DNA from: Haliclystus octoradiatus
Lineage: Eukaryota; Cnidaria; Staurozoa; Stauromedusae; Haliclystidae
Reading direction: 5' to 3'
Length of the DNA stretch: 64,000 nt
Assembly: GCA_916610825.1 (NCBI GenBank)
Contig: OU744449.1
Span: forward strand, 9,196,243-9,260,242
Shown here one piece after another: positions 25,201-35,710 of this stretch. Under the pieces are notes generated by a model. The model was not told the DNA's origin. It did not search any database and saw only the letters and a list, made by a program, of their open reading frames with translations. A program made the position numbers and the translations under genes. The stretch's first letter is position 1; each line of letters opens with the position of its first letter.

Positions 25201-28131
25201 GGTACTGCAGTACTTGTAAATAGTAAAATCGTACCAAAATGACTTTCATATAATACACTGGGAAGTGGGCACTTAGTAGGCTTGGTAATTTTCCCATTTA
25301 GCATAAGTTGTACTACATCGACTGCTCAAAGAAATTGTTTAAATTCCTAATGTGTGTTCAAGCTATATCTAGCTCACCATCAACCATAAGCTACTATGCA
25401 TTATTGTATATCTTCATGTCCTTCCTTTACAATTTAAGCATACTACTACGCAGTTAAGGGTCTGTTCTTTCTACACAAGCAAATATATATTATAGTATTA
25501 CATGAACGCTTAGAACTGGAGTTGTATCGAATGGATTGCGAATGGCATCTGGAGTTGGTGCAAAATTTGTCATGATAGGTGTGCGCAATAAATCTTCCAT
25601 CCCTTATGAAGTGCTGGGAAACAATAAAGATATTTTGTACTCATTTGTTAGGCTGTGGGATTGAATATGGCCGTTTTCACTTGATGGAAGTTTCTCTGGC
25701 ATTTTCCTTGTTTTTGAAGTTCGCAACCATCTCCAAAAACTTTTAGGCTTGTAGCGTCACTCATCATGCCTCATCTAAACCCTTACCTAAATTTCTTGTT
25801 TCCCTTGAATTACCATCTAGATATAGTACTACTTTTTACTTTACTTTGGAATCTTCGTGGCTTTCCTCAATGATCCATAAACCCACAAATACCCACACAA
25901 AAATATTATAAATCCAATTTTATCGACTCGCCTTATTAATTGCCACTTTGCAACAAAAAGATAATACGATTGCCTATTCAGTATTCTAAAGATGAGACAA
26001 CTTTACTGCGCAGTATAGACACAATTTAAGGATATCTAAATGAGAAACCTTGCAAAGGTAGATTTTCAAAAAATTATTCAGAAGAAAGTCGACCAAGTTG
26101 AACAAAGATTTCACATTTGCAATTAGAGAGAAGTTGATAAAGGTGCACATCTGCAGAAAGTCAAATGGTTATAAACCGGTGCTGGTACCGTACCTACCAT
26201 ACTGATCTGTTGAGCATCTGCTATTTTATTAAAAGCTCTTGATTATCTACCCTATTATTTTATACTTATTTTATAATATTCTGTTCAGCGGCATCGAATT
26301 GGTCATTCTTTAGTTCTTTAGGAGAAATCACCTAACACTCAATCGGCCAAACAAGAAATTGCCAAAATCGTATTTGAGCTGATTTTGTAAGCGATTAAAT
26401 CTCTCCCTGGAAACAGATTTATGGCTTCCTACTAATTTTTTCTATGTTCCTGTAGTTTTGGGCCTTTAGTGACTATATATACACTGTCACTAATATAGTG
26501 ATTTAGCATCATAACCCTAAACCAATCAGAGTGATTGAATCATTTTCCTTAATATACAATATTTAATACAAAATCTGTTCTCTCTTCAGGATTTAATAAA
26601 TCATGGTTACAGTGTATGTCAGCATTCAGTCGATCTTTTTATAAGATACGTTGATGAATTATCTCTTGGTAAAGATATCCTCATATTAGATATTGGTTGT
26701 GGTACAGGTATGCTTGGTGAATTATTGAAGTCCAAAGGGAGTTTTACAAATATAAACGGTTTGGATTTATCGAAAGAAATGCTCAAGGTTGCATCCCATA
26801 AAAATGTGTATGGGAAATTAATTCAAAGCAAAATTGGTGATGGATGCGTGGTAGATGAAGCAGATAATTCATATGATGCGATTACATGTATTGGAAGTTT
26901 GACTGTTGGCCATATTAAATCAGATGCGATCAGAGAATGTGTTCGATTAATTAAGAAAGGTGAGAAGTATATGATCCCCGATAGGATCGCCATTGCATGT
27001 CCATTTTCCAATTCAAAAAACAGTATTATTCTGTGTCTGGAATTTTGTGTTTTTATCTACTACGCATTTTTCGAGTAAATTTGAGAGGCCTCTGAGGTGT
27101 GTTCACTTCAATTTGAAGAATATTTTCTAGTGTATATGGATGTTATGAATAACCAAATTGGTGTCTGTACTAAGTATATAAAGATAATATAATGAACTAA
27201 GAATGCGCAACTCAAATTTGCGTTTTTAAGAGTTTTAAAAGGTCTTAATATTATCTTAAATTTGAGTACAAAATGCAATTGCTAAACTGTAATTAACATC
27301 TTTAAACATTGATAATTCAATACTAAAAACAGCTTCTCAAAACATATCATCGTTGGTCCACCAAATCATTGAAAATAAAGGGTATTTTTTAGATGTTCTC
27401 GTTTGGATGCAAAAATAAATACGGATGACAAGTGCACAGTTATTCTTCACCGATTCTAGGATGTTTATGAGGCTTCCAAGACATCCTGATAAAATAATTC
27501 AAACAAACTGCATTTCGCGCGGTTTAAGTTAACCTGGCTCTGATATGTTTTGACCAGATCGAGATGTCAAAACTTTTAATAAGTTTGTCCTCCGTATTTT
27601 TAGCAAAAACATAATATTGAGGATGTAATTTATATCGGCCAAAGAAGATGTGTTTAGATTTTGATTATTCAATATTTGAACATGTTAATTACAGTTTAGT
27701 TTGGAGTATTTACCTAAAGGTAAGATAATATTCTGACCTTATTAAAATTCTTGAAAACGCAAATTTTGGTTGCACTATCTTAGTACATTGACTGTAGAGA
27801 TAGTCTGAAAATGTAACGGTCTGTTAATGGTCTGGTGACGACAAACGAATGAATGAATGAATGAATGAATGAATTCACCGTTGAAAGTCACAATACTAAT
27901 CATAGCTCAATAATTCTGTTTTGAAATTATTCAGGAGGGATACTTCATTTTAGCATAAGGAAGGACCAGATAGACAAAGAAGAAGGTGGTTTCAAAGAAA
28001 CAATTGAAGATCTTGTCAATACTTATCAGATTGATGTAATAGCTCAAGATATGACTGAATATTTTCATGATATGGAGGCTCTTCAAGATTTAAAACAATG
28101 TTATCTTTATACATGTAAAGTGATTTCCTAA
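16248..28131 (+). CDS. METTL27-like: METTL27-like methyltransferase, copy A (3 exons, 238 aa)
   Basis: A predicted class I SAM-dependent methyltransferase of the METTL27/WBSCR27 type; the substrate is unknown. Exons are 16248-16397 (donor GTTTGT), 26590-26959 (acceptor TTCAG, donor GTGAGA) and 27935-28131 (acceptor TTCAG, stop TAA). They join in frame with intron phases 0 and 1 to give 238 aa, close to the ~245 aa of vertebrate METTL27. Exon 1 ends with the family's Tyr-Asp-x-Trp-Ala-x-x-Tyr-Asp-Gln motif. Exon 2 has the SAM-binding motif I (ILDIGCGTGMLGE), the acidic motif GLDLSKEML and the motif YDAITCIGSL. Exon 3 begins GGILHFS and ends CYLYTCKV. No signal peptide or membrane segment is seen, so it is probably cytosolic. 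The first intron (10.2 kb) is full of transposons. Copies B and C lie downstream on the same strand. Confidence 0.88.
16702..16735 (-). ncRNA. Degenerate hammerhead-like motif, sense to Penelope relic
   Basis: On the minus strand a stem (GGCTGA/TCAGTC) is followed by GAAAC, as in stem II plus the GAAA core, but the CUGANGA box is degraded (TTGAGAA). It lies 3' of the minus-strand Penelope-like frame, where such elements carry hammerheads. It is probably an inactive relic. Confidence 0.3.
16871..16920 (+). ncRNA. Hammerhead ribozyme-like motif 1 (type I)
   Basis: All core boxes are present: CTGATGA at 16878-16884 and GAAA at 16898-16901. Stem I pairs 16871-16877 with 16914-16920 over seven base pairs, one of them G-U. 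Stem II is GGC/GCC (16886-16888 with 16894-16896) around a TAATG loop, with an A-A mismatch next to the core. Stem III is ACA/TGT (16901-16903 with 16910-16912). The cleavage-site nucleotide is C16913. Short stems match the minimal hammerheads known from Penelope-like elements, which may act as dimers. Confidence 0.6.
16949..16991 (+). ncRNA. Hammerhead ribozyme-like motif 2 (type I)
   Basis: Core boxes are CTGAAGA (16953-16959) and GAAA (16975-16978). Stem I is CCGT (16949-16952) with ACGG (16988-16991). Stem II is CGC/GCG around AATAAAA, with a U-U mismatch at the core. Stem III is ACT/AGT around CCG. The cleavage-site nucleotide is T16987. It lies 28 bp after motif 1 on the same strand. 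Confidence 0.5.
17192..17327. repeat. Inverted repeat with ~48-bp arms
   Basis: Arms 17192-17240 and 17279-17327 are complementary with about one mismatch over the central 34 bases; both contain GGCGAAAGAGTCAAAGAA in opposite orientation. The loop is ~38 nt and rich in TGTCAT. It lies between the Penelope frame and the hammerhead motifs. Confidence 0.9.
17484..18640 (-). pseudogene. Penelope-like element: RT plus GIY-YIG endonuclease, 5'-truncated
   Basis: On the minus strand a long frame (18579-17593) encodes the C-terminal half of a Penelope-type reverse transcriptase: AMGSPLGPLLANVF, the catalytic YVDDT, then QLPFLGIKM. A GIY-YIG endonuclease follows, with CGLCEADYVGYTSRHLYERK and a downstream His. 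The combination of this RT type with GIY-YIG is diagnostic of Penelope-like elements. Homology continues upstream to about 18640 and, after a frameshift near 17590, downstream to about 17484 (NEMLAIQELKPTLNVQ). The N-terminal half is missing. The copy sits antisense inside intron 1 of methyltransferase copy A. Confidence 0.92.
18732..21198 (+). pseudogene. Decayed LINE (non-LTR retrotransposon) reverse transcriptase
   Basis: Broken frames in series encode a LINE RT. An N-terminal piece is at 18732-19214. The palm motif with FADAEKCFDKLW is near 19549-19590. A KQGTVYGSQL motif is near 19747. The catalytic YVDD is near 19864-19880. EYKYLGNW is near 20065, and a C-terminal Cys/His segment CCCGIELETIEHL is near 20798-20836. 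The last frame ends at 21081-21083, and an AATAATAATATAATAA tail lies at 21182-21198. Order and motifs fit a full LINE 3' half on the plus strand. The KQGTVYG signature suggests the R2/R4-type (restriction-like endonuclease) group; that placement is an inference. Several stops and frameshifts make it inactive. Confidence 0.8.
21431..21640. mobile_element. ~210-bp foldback MITE
   Basis: The left half (TTGCACGACGCTTCAATCACG...) and right half (...CGTGATTGAAACGTCTTGCAA) are near-complete inverted repeats. The inner parts (ACTTATTAAACCTATTTTG and its mate) also pair. Almost the whole element can form one hairpin. No coding capacity and no clear target duplication. Confidence 0.75.
21650..22900. 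other. Intron 1 of copy A, nothing recognised
   Basis: AT-rich intronic DNA. A short palindromic pair (GCGTGGACTGTGG / CCACAGTCCACGC) lies near 22613-22653. No gene signal. Confidence 0.5.
22925..23580 (+). repeat. Three diverged tandem repeats of ~255-284 bp
   Basis: The segment TTAATATCAAACTGCA and its surroundings recur near 22983, 23265 and 23521. Shared flanking phrases include GTATGGAAGGA, TTAATACTTTTAAATCA and TATGGTTCATATTGA. The third unit is truncated. Non-coding, within intron 1 of copy A. Confidence 0.75.
23793..23862. repeat. GC-rich hairpin cluster
   Basis: An island of GC-rich sequence in AT-rich DNA with small stems (GGGCCGAAGGCCC and GCTGCCGGAGGCAGC). Probably part of a dispersed repeat; identity unknown. 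Confidence 0.4.
24208..24560. mobile_element. Possible MITE with CGTTTACACGA ends
   Basis: CGTTTACACGA at about 24210 is the reverse complement of TCGTGTAAACG at about 24540, with internal repeats of AAACC-GGGTT and TTGCCCT-GTGTAAA. Only ~11 bp of the ends match, so the call is weak. Confidence 0.3.
24570..26589. other. Remainder of intron 1 of copy A, nothing recognised
   Basis: AT-rich, no supported gene or repeat; ends at the exon 2 acceptor (TCTCTTCAG). Confidence 0.5.
27190..27795. mobile_element. Foldback element in intron 2 of copy A
   Basis: About 27190-27320 and about 27665-27795 are inverted copies: CAAATTTGCGTTTT near 27216 faces AAAACGCAAATTT near 27755, and CTAAACTGTAATTAACAT near 27284 faces ATGTTAATTACAGTTTAG near 27683. 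A related end (CAAAACGCAAGTTTGAGTTGC) occurs at about 59978 in an intron of the Q/P-rich gene, so it is a dispersed family. Confidence 0.7.
27846..27874 (+). repeat. (GAAT)n microsatellite
   Basis: About seven GAAT units. A tail-like repeat of this kind often marks a LINE 3' end, but no LINE coding region is visible upstream. Confidence 0.9.
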
Positions 28132-28251
28132 AAATATATATTAACATTTGTTTTCATAAACGTTCGATGTTTTGATTTTTGATTGGTCGATTTGTGCCAC
28201 GTGACACCCTGATATCTTATAGTACGCAGTGACTATTTGGTAGGCAGTTTC

Positions 28252-28678
28252 TAGCCTAATTCCATCACGGCCCTCATTTCCGCGCGGCGCTCCAGTGAGG
28301 GCCTAATAAAATTCAAGGTTAAACAGTGTGCCAGAAACCAAAAATATGGTGTGCCCACTGCCCAATTACGGCGCACATTGGTGTCATGTGAGTTACAGCC
28401 AGGTGTTGGTTTGTCGGCCCATCGAAGAACAATACAACGAGGTATGAACAGAAATTGAAATTTGCAAAATTGACAAATATACGATCGAAATATAAACTTT
28501 GAAAATGATTCAAGCAAGTTTGTTTACATTTTTAGTGTTTTATTCACCAACCGGTGCTCGATAAAACTTAACGTGATACAAAGGTGCGCTGTGATTGGGC
28601 ACACCATATTATTGGTTTCTGGCACACTTTTTAACCTAGAATTTTATCAGGCCCTCACTGGAGCGCCGCGCGGAAATT
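28252..28678. mobile_element. Long-TIR MITE, copy 1 (truncated right end)
   Basis: The left end begins TAGCCTAATTCCATCACGG and continues through GCGCGGCGCTCCAGTGAGGG. The right part is its inverse, with CCCTCACTGGAGCGCCGCGC near 28652, and stops abruptly after GGAAAT near 28677, so the terminal ~25 bp are lost. Inner TIR shared blocks include AGTGTGCCAGAAACCA and ATATGGTGTGCCCA. Same family as 49559 and 57288. Minus-strand frames here are TIR artefacts. Confidence 0.85.
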
Positions 28679-28679
28679 A

Positions 28680-29880
28680 GGAAATATCTACACAACACGT
28701 ATTGCCAATGAATATGAAACAAAAATACTAATACAATTTCTCATACATAAATGTGCAATGTTCAACAATAAATTACATTGCCTGGGGGTTTTCCTCGGGG
28801 GTAAAACAAAATTTGCAAAAGAAGACAAATCCCTTCCCCGTAGGGCATTTATTTCTCATAAAAACTCAACTAATCTCCCTGTGAGCCTAGGGGTGACCCC
28901 GGGGAAGCCGATGATACACGCATTACATTGAACAACGTCCCCTAATAACGTTTGAAGATAAATTTTGAAACTAATTGAAATTGAAACTAAGGATAGGCAG
29001 CTATGCTATCAAATTGAATGAGTACAAGAGTTGAAAGCTGGTATATTAATGTCAATAGAACAATTTTTGAAAGCTTACTGAAGCCCGTAATTAATTACAC
29101 ACATCTTAAACATAAACATTGCACATTGTAGTCTAAGTTATGATAAAATCACTCAACCAGTTTAATTTCACATGATATAAACATACATACATGCATGCTA
29201 TTAAATTGATCAAAATTATTTCTCTTCGCAGTTAAATTTGCGATTTTATTGCAATTCTTTGGAACATTGCTTATTGCCTATACAATCCTCCGCAAAATAT
29301 GTTGAATTTGAGTTGCAAGAAGTGAAGATATGGCAAAATGATTTCACAAAATATAGTATCATCAGAGTGTTAAGTTTGTTAATGGTTCAACCGTTCAATT
29401 CCAGTAGTCATGAAATAATGTAACAGGACTGCCAACATCATCTATGTTGAAACGAAGAAATCAGCTAACAAGTGCCAGTTGAATAGAATTGACCAGGATG
29501 ACCTGCAGTCTCGACCAATCGACCATAGTAGTAAAAGTTAAGCAAATTATTCACCCATAACAGGGTAGAAGATCTCCTTTACAAGTTTAGTGGTAAAATA
29601 ATTAAAGTAAAATTTTTTATAAATTTGGATACATATATACATTGTTAGGTACATAGTCAAATTCTAACGTAAAATAAATGATTTGTAGCTATAAGGGTAT
29701 GAACGGAAACTGTTATTATTATTAATTATATATATAATATTTTTTGCAACTAAAATTGTAAAACTCGAGAGATTTTAGAATGCTGTTCTAGTGATTTGAT
29801 TGGTTAACTCCCGTGCTGGGATCACGCAAGCCAAAACAACTTAGACATCACGAGAGAAAAAACATCCAAAATTTCTAAAT
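28680..29880. other. Intergenic, nothing recognised
   Basis: Mostly AT-rich. A GC-richer patch at about 28780-28910 (GGGGGTTTTCCTCGGGGG, CCTAGGGGTGACCCCGGGG) may be part of an unknown repeat. Confidence 0.45.
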
Positions 29881-29893
29881 AATTGCAAATAAA

Positions 29894-30149
29894 ATGTTGC
29901 ATTATTAACATCGTTGATGATATATATGTTTCAGAGTACAGTATTATAATTCAAGGCATTCTTGCTCTTTGCGTCATTTGTTTGGTTATGGTGGCTATTG
30001 CGAGACAAAAAGGCCCTATAAAACCGGCAAAAGCTTGTGACACAGCAGAAAAGAGAATCAAGACAGATCAAAATTATAGAGTTCGAAAGAATCGAAAGTG
30101 TTTCGAAGTAGAACTCTGGATCTGTGATTTGAAGAAAGGCAAGATATGA
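29894..30149 (+). other. Unrecognised 85-codon frame with one hydrophobic stretch
   Basis: From ATG 29894 a short frame has a membrane-like segment (IIIQGILALCVICLVMVAIA) followed by a basic tail. No family recognised, and nothing in the splice context supports it as a gene. It precedes the Gypsy relic. Confidence 0.2.
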
Positions 30150-30308
30150 TGAAGACGTGAAGATTTATAGGAGAAAAATGATCTAATCAGTCAAATCTTT
30201 TTATGTTAAATTCGTTTAAAAATAGTAAAAATATGTTTTATTTCACAAATGGGTTACTGAACACTGATGATGATGCATCATTAATTTCTTGAGAAGTGTT
30301 ATCCCAAA

Positions 30309-31485
30309 ATGATATGTGCTTGGCGGACATTTAACAGTCAGACATTGTCACAGGGACTGAAACAGTGTCTCAGACATTGTAGCTGTAAATTTCACGCCCT
30401 TGAGTGCATTGGCACAATCACAGCAAAAGTCGAATTTGAAGGACAGAGCATACCCACAACATTTTATCAGCCCTGGCAACATTGGCTCTATATTGTCCTG
30501 GTCAACCTGAAGAGCACTTAATTTATTTTCAGCAACATATCCACTCCCTACTACGATGTGTGTATATTCTATTACAAGTGCAAATCAACAGAAAGAAACA
30601 TATCTCTCTGGACAGCGCCCTACCAAACCATTTCAGCAATTTTCAGCTGGCACAAAAGATGTTCTGGTATGTGTCGACCACTGTCTGGATGGCCATGTGC
30701 ACATGATTACACTGCTGATCCTACTACTACTGATGGTCACTTATTCAATGAAAAATTTCTTCAGACATTACGGAGCTCCTATAAAACTTCCCACTGATGG
30801 TAGTCCGCAATTTAAATCAGACGAATTTTATCAGTTTTTCAAACATTGGGGAATCAAATATGAGCCATCATCCCCTTACAAAACTCACATTAATGGTCAT
30901 GCTGGAGCTGGCGGCAAAACCATGAAAACAACCATCAAGAAATTCGTTACAGAACACAACCATCTGAACAAAGCCAAGCTAAATGAAGCTATTTCAAAAT
31001 ACAATTTCGCAAAACGCCGAAAGCTGATGGATTGTCACCAGAATAAAGTATATTTGGTGTCCCTATACGAACACGTCTTTCTACTCATCATATTGTATTT
31101 GACAAAAGAAAATGGTTCAATACCGCTACAGGTGCTGATCAACTTGCTACAAATTCAAAATTAACCATCGTTGGTTATTACAATAAAGATGTCCGCAACC
31201 TTATCCCATTGGTCAATGGCGACGAAGTCTGAATTCAAGATACTAGCAGTAAACTCTGGGATAGAGTTGGTATCATTGTAACCACTTTGCAATGTCGACT
31301 CTATCTTTTCCAACTTCCATCTAGTACTGTCCTAGCAAGAAGCAAACGACACCTCCGGAAGGCAAACAAGACTCAGCCAACATCAACATCCAATGACGGG
31401 ACGACTCATCCAACATTCAATGAGAAGAAAAGTTACCCTACACGACATCCAAAAAGCTCACGCTACTATGGACAGCATTTCATCA
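30309..31485 (+). pseudogene. Decayed Ty3/Gypsy integrase region
   Basis: Frames on the plus strand encode an integrase core: FFRHYGAPIKLPTDGSPQFKS near 30750-30820 (second catalytic Asp), then SSPYKTHINGHAGAGGK near 30868-30920 in place of the usual NG-x-AE motif, so the catalytic Glu appears lost. Downstream, after a frameshift, a C-terminal region reads NLIPLVNGDEV then a stop, then SSKLWDRVGII, and ends with a TVLARSKRHLRKA basic stretch near 31325-31370. This is the usual C-terminal layout of Gypsy polyproteins. RT and LTRs were not found. Confidence 0.8.
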
Positions 31486-31499
31486 ATATATATTACTAA

Positions 31500-33530
31500 A
31501 TAACATATCTAGCAAATGAACATCAATATATTAAGGGCATGGTAACCCCAGAAAATACAAAGTTTTCTAATAAAAATCGAGTTTTTTAATTTTGTCTCCT
31601 AATGCAGTTTAATATATATTTTTTCAAATTCTGTAAACAATTTTTCGCCATCTATTTGATATAGAAAAAAGGATTTTTTTTATTACCTTATTGGAGATAA
31701 TTTGATTATTTTCCGCAAAACCTGAGCAATTTTCCTGTTTATTTTCAACTTTTACCGTTTCTCCTACCAAGGCTCAATAATAACATGGCGTATATCATTT
31801 TGTTGCTTACACTTTGAACTTGAAAACAATGGTATTCTCAGTTTGATGTTTACAGCCCTTGAGTAGCTACAAGCAGTCCAATATTGGCTGCTTTCCACTT
31901 CAAAACAATAGGCCAATATTAATAATGAGATGCACGAGAGGCTGATTGGTTCAGAGATTATCATCTACTTTTAAATTTACGCTATTTCCATTTTATGTAA
32001 GGCGGGGATTCACGATGCCATTTTTGATGCAATTGACTTGAAACACATATCAATGGATTCGTTATTATCCAGAGGCGTACATGGCCGGCTTCATTTCTTA
32101 AATAAATACATCGAAGTTGATAAAAACCAATGAAAACTGTTTCCTTTTCAACAACAATGCTTTCTCAGACTGAAGCGCTAACTTAGAAGTTTCGCACTTG
32201 AATGAATTTTGATTGTCTCGCAAATACAAAACAGCACAATCCTTTGTTGCGACGTGACAGATAATTTGTGTATTTTCATCGTAGTAATTATCAGAATGAA
32301 ATTCAAACGTAAACAAACAAAACAACACGTATATTTATATGGAAGTGAAACGAATAAGATGTGTCATCATCTTATCTTCAGTTGGAAATTATTTAATGAT
32401 TGATCATAAATTATTATTTAAAAATGACTTGAATATAAGGTTATGAAATTTGTAAACAAACCCGCGTTATGGAAATTAATTTACGAAGATATAAAATAAA
32501 AATATTTCCTGATTATTACAGCCAGTGTTAAATTGTACAGTACTGCAATGAAATTTAATTAAAATATAGAAACAATTGCAATACCAACTTCCACTTCATC
32601 AGTGACAACAACTAAATTAAAATATAATAAAAGAATGTACATTGACAGTAATTAATAAAATAAGATGTAAAGATGATAAATAGTTTCTCATTTTATACTT
32701 TTTCAGAAGTCACTTGTAAATGTGAATAACCACGTTATGAATAAAAAATAATCAATCAAATTTTTTCGGGATGTGCCAGTGTTGTTAGGTGGAACATAAT
32801 AAAATTTAGAAAAAACCCCAATAATTGTTACCTTGCAGCTTTATGACACTCGGGTTAGAAATCAAATGTTTCTTCGATTTTTTTGTTTTGGGGGGGTGTA
32901 TGGTTACTTAAAATCCACTTTTTACTTCTCAACTTTTTGCTTCTTTGAACAGCAAAAATAAAATAGAATAATTTCTGAATTAAATTTCGGCTTCAATCAT
33001 CTTTTCTACATAGATTTCTTCATGCATTTATTAGAACCAGTCAAGCCAGATTCACAACTCAATATAAGCATGCATTTGCATGCAACTCGAAATCTAGTGT
33101 GATAGAAAGCGCTGGAATTCATAATGGCGGAACTTCGTTTGAATCACAGCTGATTGCATTCCCACTCCGTTTTTATAGCGAAATGAAAAACAAAAAGTGC
33201 ATTTTCAGCATTATAGTAGAAGGAATCTTCAGATAAACAATTATAGAAAACATTTAGAAATCCTTGGGACGTTTTATTTATCAACAGATTGCTTGCTTCA
33301 TTGATATTTTTCAAGGCTGAACATCATAAAGGTAAGAAATTATGTCTGATATAATTGTTTCTTATTTGCTCTCAATTTGTGTTAGCCCTTTACTTGTGAT
33401 ATTGTAGAGTTTATATCTATAAATATATTGATATTTTGGGCTTTCTAATGTATGGGCTGGACGTCTTACGCTATCAAGTTCAAATTTATAAAGTGACAGT
33501 CAACAGTAACCAATAACGAGTTCATCGACA
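31500..33530. other. Intergenic, nothing recognised
   Basis: AT-rich; a poly-G run lies near 32890. No supported exon. Some of it may be the non-coding flank of the transposase relic downstream. Confidence 0.45.
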
Positions 33531-33538
33531 AGTGAACA

Positions 33539-33570
33539 TGAATGAATGAATGAATGTGAATGAATGTGAC
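33539..33570 (+). repeat. (TGAA)n microsatellite
   Basis: Interrupted GAATGAATGAATG and GTGAATGAATGTG tract. Confidence 0.85.
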
Positions 33571-33839
33571 AATCAACCATCTACGTCATTATCAACATGA
33601 ACAGTGCCAACAAACATGCATATCTGCAACAGCATCATCTTCCTCACTACCAGCACTTGAATTCTTGTCTGCACCTATTGAAAACTATGATACCATTACT
33701 GGCAATCGAACCTTTAATGTGTGCACATTGTTTCATTTGTAACAACCTTATGTTGACAATATTGTGGCTGCAAGCTAGGATTCGACAAAGAACGTCTCCT
33801 GGAAGCTGCATGCACCCTGAAAATTATGTGTTCTTGTGA

Positions 33840-34270
33840 GGAAATCACAAAAAGTATGAAGATGGTGAGGAAAAGTCAAAGTCAAAACAGGAAAAGTGGA
33901 CAGCGTACCAACTCTCTCACCATATGCATCATAGAAGTGAAACCCGTCTTTTATGGCTTGGTGTACTTTACTTATTGTCCAAATATCTACATGATGGTCT
34001 GACGCAAAACGCCAACGAAAGCTTCCATCATCAAATCTGGTCTGTGTCCGAATTGGCTGTTATAGGTTTAATACGTTGGCTGTTGATTCTGCTGATATCC
34101 AACATAACGATGGAATACTGGCTAAGCTTCCTGTACTGACCTATCTTGGTATAGGTGACAATAGTTACGCAGCAGAGCTGGAGATTAGACCAGGGTAAAA
34201 CACTCAAAATCGCGAAGAAAAAGCGCAAAATCAATCAGGAGAGCTTTTACGCTAGTAAAAAAGACTATGC
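33840..34270 (+). pseudogene. Possible Mutator-like transposase relic
   Basis: The plus strand encodes LHDGLTQNANESFHHQIWS near 33990-34045, and in a shifted frame HNDGILAKLPVLTYLGIGDN near 34104-34160. The phrases G-x-TQNANES-x-x-x-x-x-W and Asn-(Asp)-Gly...Leu-Gly-Ile recall the C-terminal part of proteins with a Mutator-like transposase domain. Frameshifts and stops show decay. The assignment rests on memory of the motif and needs a profile search. Confidence 0.4.
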
Positions 34271-34279
34271 TAGAGGACT

Positions 34280-35700
34280 TGCAGCCGATACTTAACATTA
34301 ATTATTTAACCTTATATATTGCTCCTAGAGTGTAATTATCCTATATAGTACAGACAACTGACATTTAACAATTTTTTGGAGTTTTCCATCACACTTATTT
34401 GTCTTGTAATTTTTTCTGCTCTTACTCAACGATTCGTTTCCGCATGTTGCGGCATGTTTAGCTCGATACATCTCAAGAACCAAATGAGCTATGAACTGAA
34501 ATTTTGGCTGTGAGGTACTGATGTAGTCTTTATTATTTTAGAGCCTGATATCCTGTGATAAAGGTGATATTACGCCGAGACGAAAAATTATTTGGTTTTC
34601 TAAATAGCCAATAATTTCGAGAATGCTTGAGGCACATGAAAAGTTGTAGCTCAGTTTGAAGCTATTGTAATGCCAAAGCTCGCACAGAAGTTTCCCACAG
34701 AAGTTTGATTAACATCGGCTCATGGAATTTTGAAATATTCAAAAGTTTTTAATTTTGCAAAAATGCTGAATCAGCAAAAAAAACAGGGTAATCGAAGCAA
34801 TAATCTGAATTTTTTCATATTCCAATACTTAAGGTCCCCTTTCACAATCTCAGACCATTTTAAGGGGTTCTACATTAGAATTGTGGATTTAATTTGTGAT
34901 TAAATCATTGTTGTTTTCATTGTCAATGTTTTTCAAAATCGAAAATAAAATACATTAAGTAGATCACTAAAATTTATAGTAGAACCATAATTTTATTAAT
35001 CTTAAAAGGGAGGTGTAGAGATATTGGAACTGGCCTCTCAACGATGTCACCTCTCTTCTATTTAGGGATAGATCCCGCCTTTATGGAACCAACTATTCGT
35101 TGTACTTTGCTACATGCAACCAGTATATTACATAATCAGAGTTATATAAAGTGTATTGATTTGCCACATGAGTTCATGTGTCTGACGTTCATGATACCCA
35201 TGGTAACAACCAGACACATTTTCATGCTGCCGCTGAGCTTCTCGTTGGCTAACAAGATTATCACGTGATACATGGGCGCCATTTTTGTTCGGGATTGCTG
35301 AAAGTTTTTAACTTCGCGTTGAGATAATTTACGTGTTTTGTATTGAACGGCTGTAAACATTGCAAACTATGTCGTAATAAAATAGTTATATTTGCAGTCA
35401 TTGGTATGATGTTATAAATTTACATGTTCTGATGATAGACAGATTATTATTATATATTTTGAACATTTCAACTTGAAATATTACAAGCTTTGCTATTTGA
35501 TAGAATAAATATGAAATTAGGAGTTGGATCACAACATATATACAGTACTTAGTCAAGAGGTATGATTTCCAAATGCTGCATAATCAACAATGTAAAAACA
35601 CTAATAGTTGAAATTACAAATCACAACCTTTTGGAGACAAGACTGGATAATTATGCTTTTTTGTTGGACACAAATCATGACAAATGCACACGATAAAAAT
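34280..35700. other. Intergenic, nothing recognised
   Basis: AT-rich sequence without a supported gene; may include the 3' flank of the transposase relic. Confidence 0.45.
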
Positions 35701-35710
35701 AAAAAATTAC

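Noticed and set aside
28251-28517. 88-codon minus-strand frame, repeated at 57293-57529
   Set aside because: Both lie in the terminal repeat of the long-TIR MITE family; similarity is due to the element, not a protein.
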